Part shown: positions 10,440-20,335 of the stretch, one piece after another
How the letters are laid out: every line of letters starts with the position of its first letter
Numbering within the stretch: position 1 is the first letter of the stretch
Notes under the pieces: generated by a model
What the model was told of the DNA's origin: nothing
Database searches by the model: none
Seen by the model: only the letters and a program-made list of their open reading frames with translations
Assembly: GCF_007830445.1 (NCBI RefSeq)
Contig: NZ_VLKR01000030.1
Span: 1 to 64,000, forward strand
Direction: 5' to 3'
DNA length: 64,000 nt
From: Sphingobacterium siyangense
GTDB taxonomy: Bacteria > Bacteroidota > Bacteroidia > Sphingobacteriales > Sphingobacteriaceae
Program-made: the position numbers and the translations under genes

Positions 10440-12821
10440 CTATTCATCGTGCAAACTTTTTACAGGATTGGCGTATGCCGCTTTGATGGACTGGAAACTC
10501 ACCGTAAATAATGCAATAGCAATGGTTATCCCCGCCGCATATAGAAATATGGTAAATGGGAGAGTCGTTCTGAAGGCAAAACCATCGAGCCAATTTATGC
10601 TGAAATATACAGCGATTGGTACTGCGATGACATTGGCTAAAATGACTAAGAGTAAAAATTCCTTGTTTAATAATTGTATAATACCGAATACCGTTGCGCC
10701 AAGGACCTTTCTGATACCAATTTCTTTGGTCCTAACCTGTGCGGTGTAGGTGCATAGTCCTAAGAGTCCTAAGCAGGAGATGACGATGGCAATCAGGGCA
10801 AAAAAATTGAATAAGGAGCCTTGTTTCTGCTCATTCGTATATTGCTTTTGATAGCTTTCGTCCAGGAAGCTGTAATTCATCGGCATATCATCATAATAAC
10901 TTTTCCAGATTTGTTGCAAGGAGTTTAATGCGGATTTTGTACCAGAAGTTGTTGTTTTAAGGTATAGCTGCCAGCAATCTTTTGGGCTATATTGAAAGAC
11001 CATAGGCTCAATCTTTTGTCTGGCGCTCGCATAATTAAAATCCTTTACAACCCCAATAATAGTTCCCGGAACTGTTCGAATGCGTAAGCGTACGCCAATC
11101 GGATCTTTTAAACCCATTTCCCGCGCCGCCGATTCATTGATAATGAAATGGGTTGAATCTGCTATGGAGCCCGTGAAATTACGACCTTGCGTAAGTTTTA
11201 TCTTAAAAAAGTCGAGAGCCGATTGATCGGAATATGTCATGTTGAACCAAAGATTGGATTTGCTGGGCTTTCCTTCCCAATCGTTGTCCCCAGTTGAAGC
11301 ACCACCATAAACCATGTCGCGGCCAAGACGGATAACATCATCAATATCCTTATTTTTTAGAAGTTCGGTTTTGACAGCATCAAAATGTTTGGACATTTTT
11401 GGCGCCATAGTAACGGAAATAATATGATCCTTCTCGTAGCCTAAATTTTGATGTTTTATAAAATCCAATTGACGACCGATAACAATTGTTAAGGTGATAA
11501 GAATTATAGAAACAGTGAACTGCAGGACAACCAGTATTTTTCGTGCACTGGAATTTTTTATGGTAAATCGGCCCTTCAATACCTTAATTGGATCAAACTT
11601 CGATAAGAGCAGGGCAGGGTATACACTAGTAAGTACTAGTGTTCCCAAAAGCATAATCAGTACGCTTATCCATAACGTAGGATTAAAGAGCTGTAGCGAA
11701 ATCTGCTTCCCTGAGAAATTATTAAATAGGGGGAGACCAATAAATACGAAGGCAAGTGCCAATGTTGACGCAATGACAAATAGTATGGTTGTTTCCAATA
11801 TAAATTGGAAAAAAAGTTCCTTTCTACCTGCGCCGATAACTTTACGTATCCCCACTTCTTTGGCGCGCGACAACGACCGTGCAGTAGAAAGATTGATATA
11901 GTTAATACTTGCAATGACAAGAATCATAATCGCTACACCTATAAAAACTCGAACATTGTCAATTCCTGCATCACCCCCATCCATTTGGTAGAGATGCACC
12001 TTTGCGAGTGCTTGTGTAACGTAGGGGACAGGGGCATCCTCAGGTTTGTTCCTTTCGTGTATCGCCTGAAGCTTTTTTGAAACTGTAGCAAGATTTGCAT
12101 CAGGCCTCAGCAGCAGATAGGTTTCGAATGAAAAATTGGACCAATCTTCATCCATGGAAGATAGAAAGGTCTTATTATCATAGGTCGTTTTATTTTTGAT
12201 GTAGGCTTGCTCATTAAATCTCGAAATGGGGAGCAGAACCTGAAATTGAAAAGTAGAGTTTTCAGGATAATCAGCAATGACACCTGATACAACACAAAGG
12301 TCCTCGATACCCAATGTTACGGTTTTTCCAATTGGATTTTCATCACCGAAATACCGACGTGCCGTGCGCTGGGTGATTACAATGGAATTGTTGTCAGGGA
12401 AGGGTTGTTTTGAATTTCCCTGTAGTAGCGGAAAATCGAAAACCGTAAAATAACTGGGGTCTACAAATGCAAAATTCTTTTCATTAAATCTCTTCTCTTT
12501 ATATTTAAGTGCAGCATCTCCAATTTTGAAAATACGTACTGCATCTTGGACTTCGGGAATTTCCTTTTTTGCAAAATTTCCTACGGGAGCAATGATGGAT
12601 CCAAAGATTCGTTTTGATATCCCCGTTCCCCCTTCTATTCCAATTTTGTAAATGGAGCGCTGATGTTTATGGAATCGGTCAAAGGACAGCTCATCTTGTA
12701 TCCATAGCAATAGGAATATCCCCACAACCATTCCTGCTGTTAATCCTAAAATATTAATGGCACTGTAGAATTTATTAGAAAAAATACTTCGCCATGCGGT
12801 TTTGATGAAGTTCTTTATCAT
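10440..12821 (-). CDS. FtsX/MacB-type ABC permease, array member 5
   Basis: A 793-aa two-half permease beginning MIKNFIKTAWRSIFSNKFYSA. Coupling loops are ARSLSRAKEVGIRKVIGA and AQVRTKEIGIRKVLGA; the tail is NPVKSLHDE, with H in place of R. The first periplasmic domain has the same order of short motifs as member 9 (SFDRFH or SFDKFH, then IGVVKDF near the second half), so 5 and 9 look like a closer pair. Only 32 nt separate it from member 4, the tightest spacing in the array, which suggests translational linkage. Confidence 0.92.
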   Translation of the reverse strand: MIKNFIKTAWRSIFSNKFYSAINILGLTAGMVVGIFLLLWIQDELSFDRFHKHQRSIYKIGIEGGTGISKRIFGSIIAPVGNFAKKEIPEVQDAVRIFKIGDAALKYKEKRFNEKNFAFVDPSYFTVFDFPLLQGNSKQPFPDNNSIVITQRTARRYFGDENPIGKTVTLGIEDLCVVSGVIADYPENSTFQFQVLLPISRFNEQAYIKNKTTYDNKTFLSSMDEDWSNFSFETYLLLRPDANLATVSKKLQAIHERNKPEDAPVPYVTQALAKVHLYQMDGGDAGIDNVRVFIGVAIMILVIASINYINLSTARSLSRAKEVGIRKVIGAGRKELFFQFILETTILFVIASTLALAFVFIGLPLFNNFSGKQISLQLFNPTLWISVLIMLLGTLVLTSVYPALLLSKFDPIKVLKGRFTIKNSSARKILVVLQFTVSIILITLTIVIGRQLDFIKHQNLGYEKDHIISVTMAPKMSKHFDAVKTELLKNKDIDDVIRLGRDMVYGGASTGDNDWEGKPSKSNLWFNMTYSDQSALDFFKIKLTQGRNFTGSIADSTHFIINESAAREMGLKDPIGVRLRIRTVPGTIIGVVKDFNYASARQKIEPMVFQYSPKDCWQLYLKTTTSGTKSALNSLQQIWKSYYDDMPMNYSFLDESYQKQYTNEQKQGSLFNFFALIAIVISCLGLLGLCTYTAQVRTKEIGIRKVLGATVFGIIQLLNKEFLLLVILANVIAVPIAVYFSINWLDGFAFRTTLPFTIFLYAAGITIAIALFTVSFQSIKAAYANPVKSLHDE

Positions 12822-12890
12822 TGTTATGGGGATTTAAGTTCTTAATACATGTTATGAATACACATAAGCCTATTTCTTTTACTCGCTGAT

Positions 12891-15299
12891 TTACTCATCC
12901 CTTAGACTATTGATCGGGTTTGCTTTTGCTGCAAAGACACTTTTGGTTGATAGTACAAGACTTGCAAAGGCAATCAATCCCAGTGCAGACAGTCCAAAAA
13001 TCCAGGGACTTATCGTAGTTCGATAAACAAAGTCGTTCAGCCAGCTATGCATAAAATAATAAGCAATTGGAAAAGCTACCAGACAGGCTATTGCAACCAG
13101 TGATAGCAAATTCCGAAGCAATAAAAATGTGATCTGGAAAACAGATGCCCCCAGTACTTTACGGATTCCAATTTCTTTTGTGCGTTGATTCGCTGTAAAT
13201 ATGGCTAATCCAAATAAACCCAGTCCGGCGATGAGCATAGAGAGCCCTACCGCCCAGGATAAGAGTTTAGACAGCTGCTTCTCCTGCGTATAGAAGTTTT
13301 GGATGACCTCATCCACAAACCGCAGGTCTAATTCATCATCAGGAAAAACCGATTTGTAGCTTGACGTTATGTTATCAATGGCATTTTTCCAGTTTTCGGG
13401 ATGCGATTGATCTAATGCAATATGGAGTACGTATCCTTCTTTGCTACCGGTATAAAGAACCGGTTTAACCGCCTGCCGGGCAGAGGCTAGATCAAAATCC
13501 TCCATGACACCAACGATGATATTTTGTCCATTTTCGAAAGTTTTGCCAATGGCATCCTGCGGATTTTTGATATGTAGTAGCTCAAGGCCCTTTCTATTAA
13601 TCAGCATTTCACTGGTTGAATCCAATAAACGAATATTTCTTCCTGCTAAAAGTGGAATCTGATAAACATCTAAATAGTTTTCATCACCAGAGCGGCTATC
13701 AAAAGTCAAGGATTCCTTGTCCGGCGATTGATCGTAAGAGATTGCGGTAGTCATCCAGCCGTTCATCGCGGGTGCAATGTTCCCAAAACTGATTGCCTTA
13801 ATATCCGTTAGCTTTTTGAGCTCATTTTTAAGGACTACACCTTTTGCCGAATTTTGGAAAGCTCCCGGAATGTAGACATTAACAATAGCGTCCTTTTGAA
13901 ATCCCATGTCTCGATGGGAGACGTAATTGATTTGCCGGACAACAACCAGTACACAAATTAGAAAAGCCTGAGCTAATACAAATTGGAAAATAGTCAGTGC
14001 TTTGCGTATCCATGCGCTTCGGGAAAGATTCGTGTTTTTTCCAAGCTGGTTTTTGAGCGCCAATACAGGAGCGTATCCGGTCAATACCCACGCTGGATAA
14101 AACCCCGCAAGAATGGTGACCACGATAAGCTGCCCGAATAAGAATAAAAGAATAACAGTTTTGTCTAAACGGTCTAAACTTAAATTTTTGGGAATAAATC
14201 CTTCAAAGACATGTAGAAACAAAGGGAGCAATAAAACAGCGAGTAGTGTAGCTGATAGGGTAATCAGGAATGTTTCTAGTAAGAATTGTTTAATTAATGT
14301 TGCCTTAGAGCTACCCAGTGTCTTGCGAATACCCACTTCTTTGGCTCTTTCAATGGATTGTGCTGTGGATAGGTTAATAAAATTTACGGCCCCCAGGGCT
14401 AACAGAAAAAATGCAAGTAAAATGAGGTTGCGAAGCGCTTCAGGATGGGTCGCTTCATAATTAAATCTCGTGTCGAAATGAACATCAGATAGGGCTTGTA
14501 ATTCAAGTTTGTCGTTGACTTTTTCACCTTCTTTGTATTTATATTTCTTCAGGAGATTCGCGATATTACGCGCTATTAAAAGAGGGTTACTTTGGGCTTT
14601 TGTTTTGATGAGCACCTGATGTGAATCCGATATGCTGTTCCAAGCTTCCCATGTATACATGTTTTTTAGATTGTTATCCTGAGGGATCGTCTGCTCAGCG
14701 ATGAAGCTTTCAAAATTGAAATCCGAATTATGCTGTGGATTTTCAATAACACCAGCGACCTGAAGTGGGATACTATCTGCATAGATGATGGTTTTGCCAA
14801 TCACATTTGCAGGCAGTTCTTTTCCATAAAACTTTTCTAATGTTTTCTCTGTAAGGATAATATTTCCGGATGAGTTCAAAGCCTTAGCGCTTCCGGCTAA
14901 CCATTTTGAAGGGAAAATATCGAAGTATTGACTGTTCGTGAAAACTATCTTTTGTTCTTTTGGAAAAGTTTGAAATTTGTCTGTCGCCAGAGAAACTTTT
15001 AGCTTTTGGACATGGCTTCGATAAATCGGGGCTACGGCCTCCAAGTTGGGTAACTCTGCTTGCATGGTGCGCACCAACGGTACGTAGACGCCGGCATTTT
15101 TGAACTCTCCGTTATTGACAACACGATAGACCTGTTGTTGATTGGGAACATGTTTGTCAAAACTGTAGTCGTATTGGATCATCAGGAAAATAACCAGCGT
15201 CGCGGTAATACCAATCGCAAGACTCGTGATATTGATGAACGTGATCAACTTATGTTTTTTTAAAAAACGATAGGCTGTTTTAAGTGAATTTACAATCAT
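12891..15299 (-). CDS. FtsX/MacB-type ABC permease, array member 6
   Basis: An 802-aa two-half permease, MIVNSLKTAYRFLKKHKLI. With members 7 and 10 it forms a subgroup whose first coupling loop begins AQ rather than AR and carries RKTLG: here AQSIERAKEVGIRKTLGS, then ANQRTKEIGIRKVLGA in the second half. The end is NPINSLRDE. It lies 69 nt from member 5 and 47 nt from member 7. No truncation or frameshift is visible, and all eight hydrophobic segments are present. Confidence 0.92.
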   Translation of the reverse strand: MIVNSLKTAYRFLKKHKLITFINITSLAIGITATLVIFLMIQYDYSFDKHVPNQQQVYRVVNNGEFKNAGVYVPLVRTMQAELPNLEAVAPIYRSHVQKLKVSLATDKFQTFPKEQKIVFTNSQYFDIFPSKWLAGSAKALNSSGNIILTEKTLEKFYGKELPANVIGKTIIYADSIPLQVAGVIENPQHNSDFNFESFIAEQTIPQDNNLKNMYTWEAWNSISDSHQVLIKTKAQSNPLLIARNIANLLKKYKYKEGEKVNDKLELQALSDVHFDTRFNYEATHPEALRNLILLAFFLLALGAVNFINLSTAQSIERAKEVGIRKTLGSSKATLIKQFLLETFLITLSATLLAVLLLPLFLHVFEGFIPKNLSLDRLDKTVILLFLFGQLIVVTILAGFYPAWVLTGYAPVLALKNQLGKNTNLSRSAWIRKALTIFQFVLAQAFLICVLVVVRQINYVSHRDMGFQKDAIVNVYIPGAFQNSAKGVVLKNELKKLTDIKAISFGNIAPAMNGWMTTAISYDQSPDKESLTFDSRSGDENYLDVYQIPLLAGRNIRLLDSTSEMLINRKGLELLHIKNPQDAIGKTFENGQNIIVGVMEDFDLASARQAVKPVLYTGSKEGYVLHIALDQSHPENWKNAIDNITSSYKSVFPDDELDLRFVDEVIQNFYTQEKQLSKLLSWAVGLSMLIAGLGLFGLAIFTANQRTKEIGIRKVLGASVFQITFLLLRNLLSLVAIACLVAFPIAYYFMHSWLNDFVYRTTISPWIFGLSALGLIAFASLVLSTKSVFAAKANPINSLRDE

Positions 15300-15346
15300 T
15301 GTTATTTCGTTTTTTGTTAACCCTCTGATTTGATATACTCGTGTCG

Positions 15347-17818
15347 CTATTCGTCCCGTAGGCTATTGACAGGATTTTGGATAGCCGCCTTGATCGATTG
15401 AAAACTAATGGTCAGTACTGCCGCAAATAGTGCAAGTCCAGCGCCTAAGATAAAAGGTGTTGCCGTAAGATCGATGCGGTAGTAAAAATCTTCCAGCCAC
15501 TTGCTACACGTCCACCAGGTCAATGGTGCGGCAATTAGGATACTGATTAAAATGAGCTGTACGAAGTTCTTTGCCAATAAATGAAAGATACTGGGAATAC
15601 TTGCACCCAAAACTTTGCGTATACCGATCTCTTTGCTGCGTTGGAAAGCCGCAAGGGTAATTAGCCCAAAGAGACCCAAACAACCGATTAAAACAGCAAC
15701 AATTGTACTTACGTTGATTAATTTGGCCAGATTTTGCTCTTTTTGATAAAGAGAGGCAATCGTTTCATCGTAAAATTTTACTTCGATCGGGTATTCCGGA
15801 AAAAAACGCGCATAGATTTTATTGATCGCTTCAATACTGGTTTTCCATTCCTTGCTGTTTCCCGATAATTTCATGTTAAAGGTATAGGCACTGCGACTAA
15901 AACTGCGCAAAGCCAAAGGTGTAATTTCTTTATAGAATTCCTGGGCATGAAAATCTTTAATAACGCCAACGATCGGGAAAGTACTGTCTTCTTGACCAAT
16001 TGACTTCCCGATAGCATCTTGAGGGGAATTGAAACCGAATGCCTTGACAGCAGATTCATTGATAATATAGGCATTGACAGTATCTGATTGTGGTAGGTTA
16101 TTTCCCGCGATTAGCTTCATGTCATATACAGCGAGGTAATTTGGATCTGCATTTTTAAAGAAAATATCCGATGAAATTTTCTCTTTTAACGTAGGGTCTT
16201 GTCGATGAAACCATGATGATGAATAATTATTTGATAAGGGCTTGCTACCGATTGACGCTGCCGAAACACCTTTTATTTTTTGGATCTCATGTAGGAGTGT
16301 TTGTTTCTTACTTTGATCCAGTTTTTCCTCATAAAACTTATTGATAAGTTTGGATGGGAGGTCAAAAGTAACTACTGCATTTTTGTCAAATCCCATATCT
16401 TTGTTGAGGGTATAAGATAGCTGTTGCCCGATAATGAGTGCTGAAACCGTAAAGAATTGAGCAATAAAGAATTGGAATACAATCAACGTTTTCCGAAGGT
16501 TGATTTGTGTTTTTCCGATTTGAAACTGCTTGCCAGCCCGAAATAAATTGACAGGCTGTACCTTTTTAATTAACCAAGAAGGATATGCCGAGGAAATTAA
16601 AGTCGTTACGGTCAGTAAAACTGCGATAAACAGCATTGATGTCGTCGAACTTGTAAAATCCTTTACTTTCTCCGGAATCATTTCCTGAAAATAGAAAAAG
16701 GCCAGTTTCGTCAGAAAGACCGAACAAACAAGTGCAATGGCAATGGTTAAAAGCGATTCAAAAATAATTTGGCTAACCAATTTTCCCTGACTACTTCCCA
16801 ATGTTTTACGGACACCAATATCTTTACTCCGCGCTGGGATTTGTGCCGTACTAAGATTGATATAGTTGATACAGGCCAAAAGCATCAGAAAGGCAGCTAC
16901 GGCAATTAATCCATATATAACGGTTTTGCTTGTTCTTTCGGCGTACCATTCTTTTATGTAGACTGCAAAATGGGAATCTTTTAGTGGCATGACCACGACC
17001 TTACGGTTGTAGTCAAACTTAGGTTTTTTTTCCTGGCTGAATTCCTGCCATTTTTTTTGTCCGATTTTATTGATAGTTGCCTGGATTGGAAGGTCTTTTA
17101 CACCATCTTTTAATCGGATATAAAGTCTGTCAGTACCATTGGTATTCGTCCAGACATTCAGTGGGTAGACTTCTTCTTTAAGCAAGACGAATTCTGTGCC
17201 ATTGAACTCCGTGTTGAAGCCAAGGTCATCAATAATACCAGTTACTGTTTTGGGTATACTGTCGTTATAAAAGATGGTTTTGCCGATTAAGCCCTGGGCA
17301 GCCTGGTTTGGGAAATAAATGGCTGCCCTTTTTTTTGTCAATACGATGTCGTTGGCAGTTGAAAATGCTTTCTCAGGTGAACCTGCTAACCATTTGTAGC
17401 CAACGAGCTTGAAGTAGTCGCTGGTAGTCTCCGTCACATTGCCTTCAGCCTCATCAAAGTCCTCGACAAGTTTTTGATTTTTTTGTCCCTTGTTGATTGT
17501 GACAGATTCCATTTGATAATTTCTGAATGCTGGAGCGACCAGTTCCACGCCCGGAATTTCTTTTCGGATGGCCTGATAAAATGGCTTGGCCAATCCCCCA
17601 TTGTAATTATCCTTGCCATCATTTTTAAACTGAGAAATGATCCGATAGGTTCGATCAAGCTGAGGAACTCCAGCTTCAAAACTATACTCATAATTGACAA
17701 TCTTAAATATGACCCAACATGACGTAATGCCGATGGCTAGTCCAATAATATTTAATAGGGAGAATAGTTTATTCTTCCAAAGTTGTCGAATTGCCGATTT
17801 TAATAGGAGGTTGTTCAT
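15347..17818 (-). CDS. FtsX/MacB-type ABC permease, array member 7
   Basis: At 823 aa this is the longest member; the extra length lies mainly in the first periplasmic domain, around the KKPKFDYNRKVVVMPLKDSHF region. Coupling loops are AQIPARSKDIGVRKTLGS and AFQRSKEIGIRKVLGA, and the end is NPVNSLRDE. The N-terminus (RQLWKNKLFSLLNIIGLAIG) and the first-helix segment SCWVIFKIVNYEYSF closely resemble member 10, so these two probably arose by a recent duplication relative to the rest. It sits 34 nt after member 8. Confidence 0.92.
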   Translation of the reverse strand: MNNLLLKSAIRQLWKNKLFSLLNIIGLAIGITSCWVIFKIVNYEYSFEAGVPQLDRTYRIISQFKNDGKDNYNGGLAKPFYQAIRKEIPGVELVAPAFRNYQMESVTINKGQKNQKLVEDFDEAEGNVTETTSDYFKLVGYKWLAGSPEKAFSTANDIVLTKKRAAIYFPNQAAQGLIGKTIFYNDSIPKTVTGIIDDLGFNTEFNGTEFVLLKEEVYPLNVWTNTNGTDRLYIRLKDGVKDLPIQATINKIGQKKWQEFSQEKKPKFDYNRKVVVMPLKDSHFAVYIKEWYAERTSKTVIYGLIAVAAFLMLLACINYINLSTAQIPARSKDIGVRKTLGSSQGKLVSQIIFESLLTIAIALVCSVFLTKLAFFYFQEMIPEKVKDFTSSTTSMLFIAVLLTVTTLISSAYPSWLIKKVQPVNLFRAGKQFQIGKTQINLRKTLIVFQFFIAQFFTVSALIIGQQLSYTLNKDMGFDKNAVVTFDLPSKLINKFYEEKLDQSKKQTLLHEIQKIKGVSAASIGSKPLSNNYSSSWFHRQDPTLKEKISSDIFFKNADPNYLAVYDMKLIAGNNLPQSDTVNAYIINESAVKAFGFNSPQDAIGKSIGQEDSTFPIVGVIKDFHAQEFYKEITPLALRSFSRSAYTFNMKLSGNSKEWKTSIEAINKIYARFFPEYPIEVKFYDETIASLYQKEQNLAKLINVSTIVAVLIGCLGLFGLITLAAFQRSKEIGIRKVLGASIPSIFHLLAKNFVQLILISILIAAPLTWWTCSKWLEDFYYRIDLTATPFILGAGLALFAAVLTISFQSIKAAIQNPVNSLRDE

Positions 17819-17852
17819 AGCTGGAATATCGTGATGGGATTAAATTATATTG

Positions 17853-20273
17853 TTATTCGTCTCTTAAACTATCTACAGGATTTGCCTTGGCAGCCTTGAG
17901 TGTTTGAAAACTCACCGTTACTAATGCGATAATGATTGTAGCAAAACCAGCAAAGACAAACATCCACCATTGTGGTTCAATGTGATACGCAAAGTTGTCA
18001 AGCCATTTTTTCATTGCCATCCAAGATAGCGGTGTCGCGATGAGGAGAGCTACAGCCAATAACTTGATGAAGTCGGAAGAGAGTAGGAGGATTAAATTAT
18101 AGATGGATGCACCGAGAACTTTCCGTACGCCGATTTCTTTGGTACGCTGTTGGGCTGTATACGTAACAAGTCCCAATAAACCTAAACAGGCAATAAAAAG
18201 TGCCAGTCCGGAGAAGGCTGTAAAAAGTCTTCTAAAATTAAAATCCGCTTCATATTGTCTATTGAAATTGTCGTCGAGAAAGCTATATAAAAATGGACGG
18301 TTTGGTACAAGTTCATTCCACAGCTTGCCGATTCTGGCAACGGTCTCAGGCTGGTTTACATGTTGGATATTCAAGGTTAAATACCGGCTGCTGCTTGGTT
18401 CAAGTCGCAAAGCTAAAGGCTCAATCTTACGGTGTAAAGAAAGGTAATTGAAATCTTTCACTACACCGATAACCGTTCCTTCTCTTCCCCATTGACGAAA
18501 TTGCTTGCCAATAATATCTTGTGGATTTGAATAGCCCCATTGTTTTGCAGCAGATTCATTGATAATAAGTGAATGGGCCGTATCCGCTGGGAAATCCCTG
18601 GAATAGGCACGCCCAGCGGCCATTTGCAGACCAATATTAGGAATAAAGTCAACATCGACTTCATATAAGAAAGGAGCAAATTGACTCATCATTCCGTTTG
18701 CTGACATGATTTCTGTTCCTGCATTTGGAAAAAATGTTCCCGGTACCGTACGTGATGCCGTGACAGACAATACATCTTTATCTTTTGCTAGTGTAGATTT
18801 TATCGCTTCCAGGTTATTGTTTACCTTATCATCGAAATTATAATCTATCACAAGCCGTTGATCTTTTTGAAATCCAAGATCTCGGTGCTGTAATTGATCT
18901 AGTTGAGAAAAGACGACGACTGTACCTGCAATGAGCGCAATAGAAAGGCAAAATTGGAAAACAACTAATACGCGACGTAATAATGTACCCCCTTTGCTGT
19001 TGCTATAACTTCCTTTAAGTACTGCAATCGGTTTGAAATTTGCTAGAATCAACGCGGGATAGCTGGCAGCAAGAAGTCCCGTAAAAATGGTGGTGAATAG
19101 GAATATTGCCCAGGTCGTCCCATTTTTCAGGGACGAATAATTGAGGTGTTTGCCCGAGAATGCTTCCAAAAAGGGGAGAAAGGCCATAACGAGCAGTATC
19201 GCCAAAATACTACTGACGAATACAAGAACCAATGATTCAGACATAAACTGAAAGATCAGATTGCTTTTGCTTGCTCCTATGGTTTTTCGTACGCCGACTT
19301 CCTTTGCTCTTTCCATTGACCTTGATGTAGCCAGATTCATAAAGTTCACACAGGCGATCAGTAAGATGAATCCGCCAATAATGCTGAATATGTATAAATT
19401 CTGATAGCTTCCATTGGTACCGGGTTGACGATCCGCAGACGAGTGCATGTAAGCCTGCAGAAGCGGCTCGATATGGAAATTGTATTTTGCATTTGGGTTT
19501 TCATTTGTTGGGAGATGCCGCTTGAGAAACTCCGGTATTTTCTGGTCGAACTTTACAGGATCAAAGTCTTTTGAAGCGAGAAAGTACGTGTAGAAGTCTA
19601 CATAATCCCAGCCTTCTTTATTAAATACGTCTGGCAGTGCTTTTCGGAATGTACTCATCGAGAGCAATGCATCGAACGTAAAGTGTGAATTAGCAGGTAC
19701 ATCGGCCATTACTGCCGTTACAGTATATAGACCTGCATCGGCACGACCAGCAGCTAAACCTCCCTCAAGCGTCTTGCCAATGGGATTTTTATCTCCGAAA
19801 TATTTCTTAGCGGTACTTTCTGTTAATACGACAGAATAGGCGTTCTTTAAGGCTGTATGGGGGTCGCCGGCCAAAACCTTCCAACTAAAGACATCAAATG
19901 CAGTAGAGTCCATGAAAAATACATTTTCCTCCTGGAATCTTTTATCGCCTTGTTTGAGCAGGATAGACGTTTGCCCTGAAAATTGAACGACCTTTTCGAT
20001 TTCAGGAAAATCGGCTTTGATGGCTTCACCGATTGGACCATTGCCCCAGATTTGATGCTGTTCTGTGCTGCTTACATCTTTATAGTCATGGACGATGCGG
20101 TAAATTCGATCTTTATTCACATGATATTTGTCGTATGACAATTCATTTTGCACATAAATTGCTATCAATAGGCAACAGGCTAATCCTATTGCCAAGCCAA
20201 TTATGTTTATGGTTGAATACCCTTTATTTTTGGAGATATTGCGCCAGGCTATTTTTATATAGTTCTTGATCAT
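17853..20273 (-). CDS. FtsX/MacB-type ABC permease, array member 8
   Basis: An 806-aa two-half permease, MIKNYIKIAWRNISKNKGY. Coupling loops are SRSMERAKEVGVRKTIGA and AQQRTKEIGVRKVLGA, with NPVDSLRDE at the end. Its second periplasmic domain carries the GTVIGVVKDFNYLSLHRKIEP stretch, similar to segments that follow the RQKIEP pattern in member 5. It lies 62 nt downstream of member 9. As in its neighbours, no ATPase or accessory gene is interspersed. Confidence 0.92.
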   Translation of the reverse strand: MIKNYIKIAWRNISKNKGYSTINIIGLAIGLACCLLIAIYVQNELSYDKYHVNKDRIYRIVHDYKDVSSTEQHQIWGNGPIGEAIKADFPEIEKVVQFSGQTSILLKQGDKRFQEENVFFMDSTAFDVFSWKVLAGDPHTALKNAYSVVLTESTAKKYFGDKNPIGKTLEGGLAAGRADAGLYTVTAVMADVPANSHFTFDALLSMSTFRKALPDVFNKEGWDYVDFYTYFLASKDFDPVKFDQKIPEFLKRHLPTNENPNAKYNFHIEPLLQAYMHSSADRQPGTNGSYQNLYIFSIIGGFILLIACVNFMNLATSRSMERAKEVGVRKTIGASKSNLIFQFMSESLVLVFVSSILAILLVMAFLPFLEAFSGKHLNYSSLKNGTTWAIFLFTTIFTGLLAASYPALILANFKPIAVLKGSYSNSKGGTLLRRVLVVFQFCLSIALIAGTVVVFSQLDQLQHRDLGFQKDQRLVIDYNFDDKVNNNLEAIKSTLAKDKDVLSVTASRTVPGTFFPNAGTEIMSANGMMSQFAPFLYEVDVDFIPNIGLQMAAGRAYSRDFPADTAHSLIINESAAKQWGYSNPQDIIGKQFRQWGREGTVIGVVKDFNYLSLHRKIEPLALRLEPSSSRYLTLNIQHVNQPETVARIGKLWNELVPNRPFLYSFLDDNFNRQYEADFNFRRLFTAFSGLALFIACLGLLGLVTYTAQQRTKEIGVRKVLGASIYNLILLLSSDFIKLLAVALLIATPLSWMAMKKWLDNFAYHIEPQWWMFVFAGFATIIIALVTVSFQTLKAAKANPVDSLRDE

Positions 20274-20335
20274 TGCTTTATTCTTTAGTTTTAGTGTATC
20301 AATATGTTTAATCCACTTTTACTGTATTTTTCTTA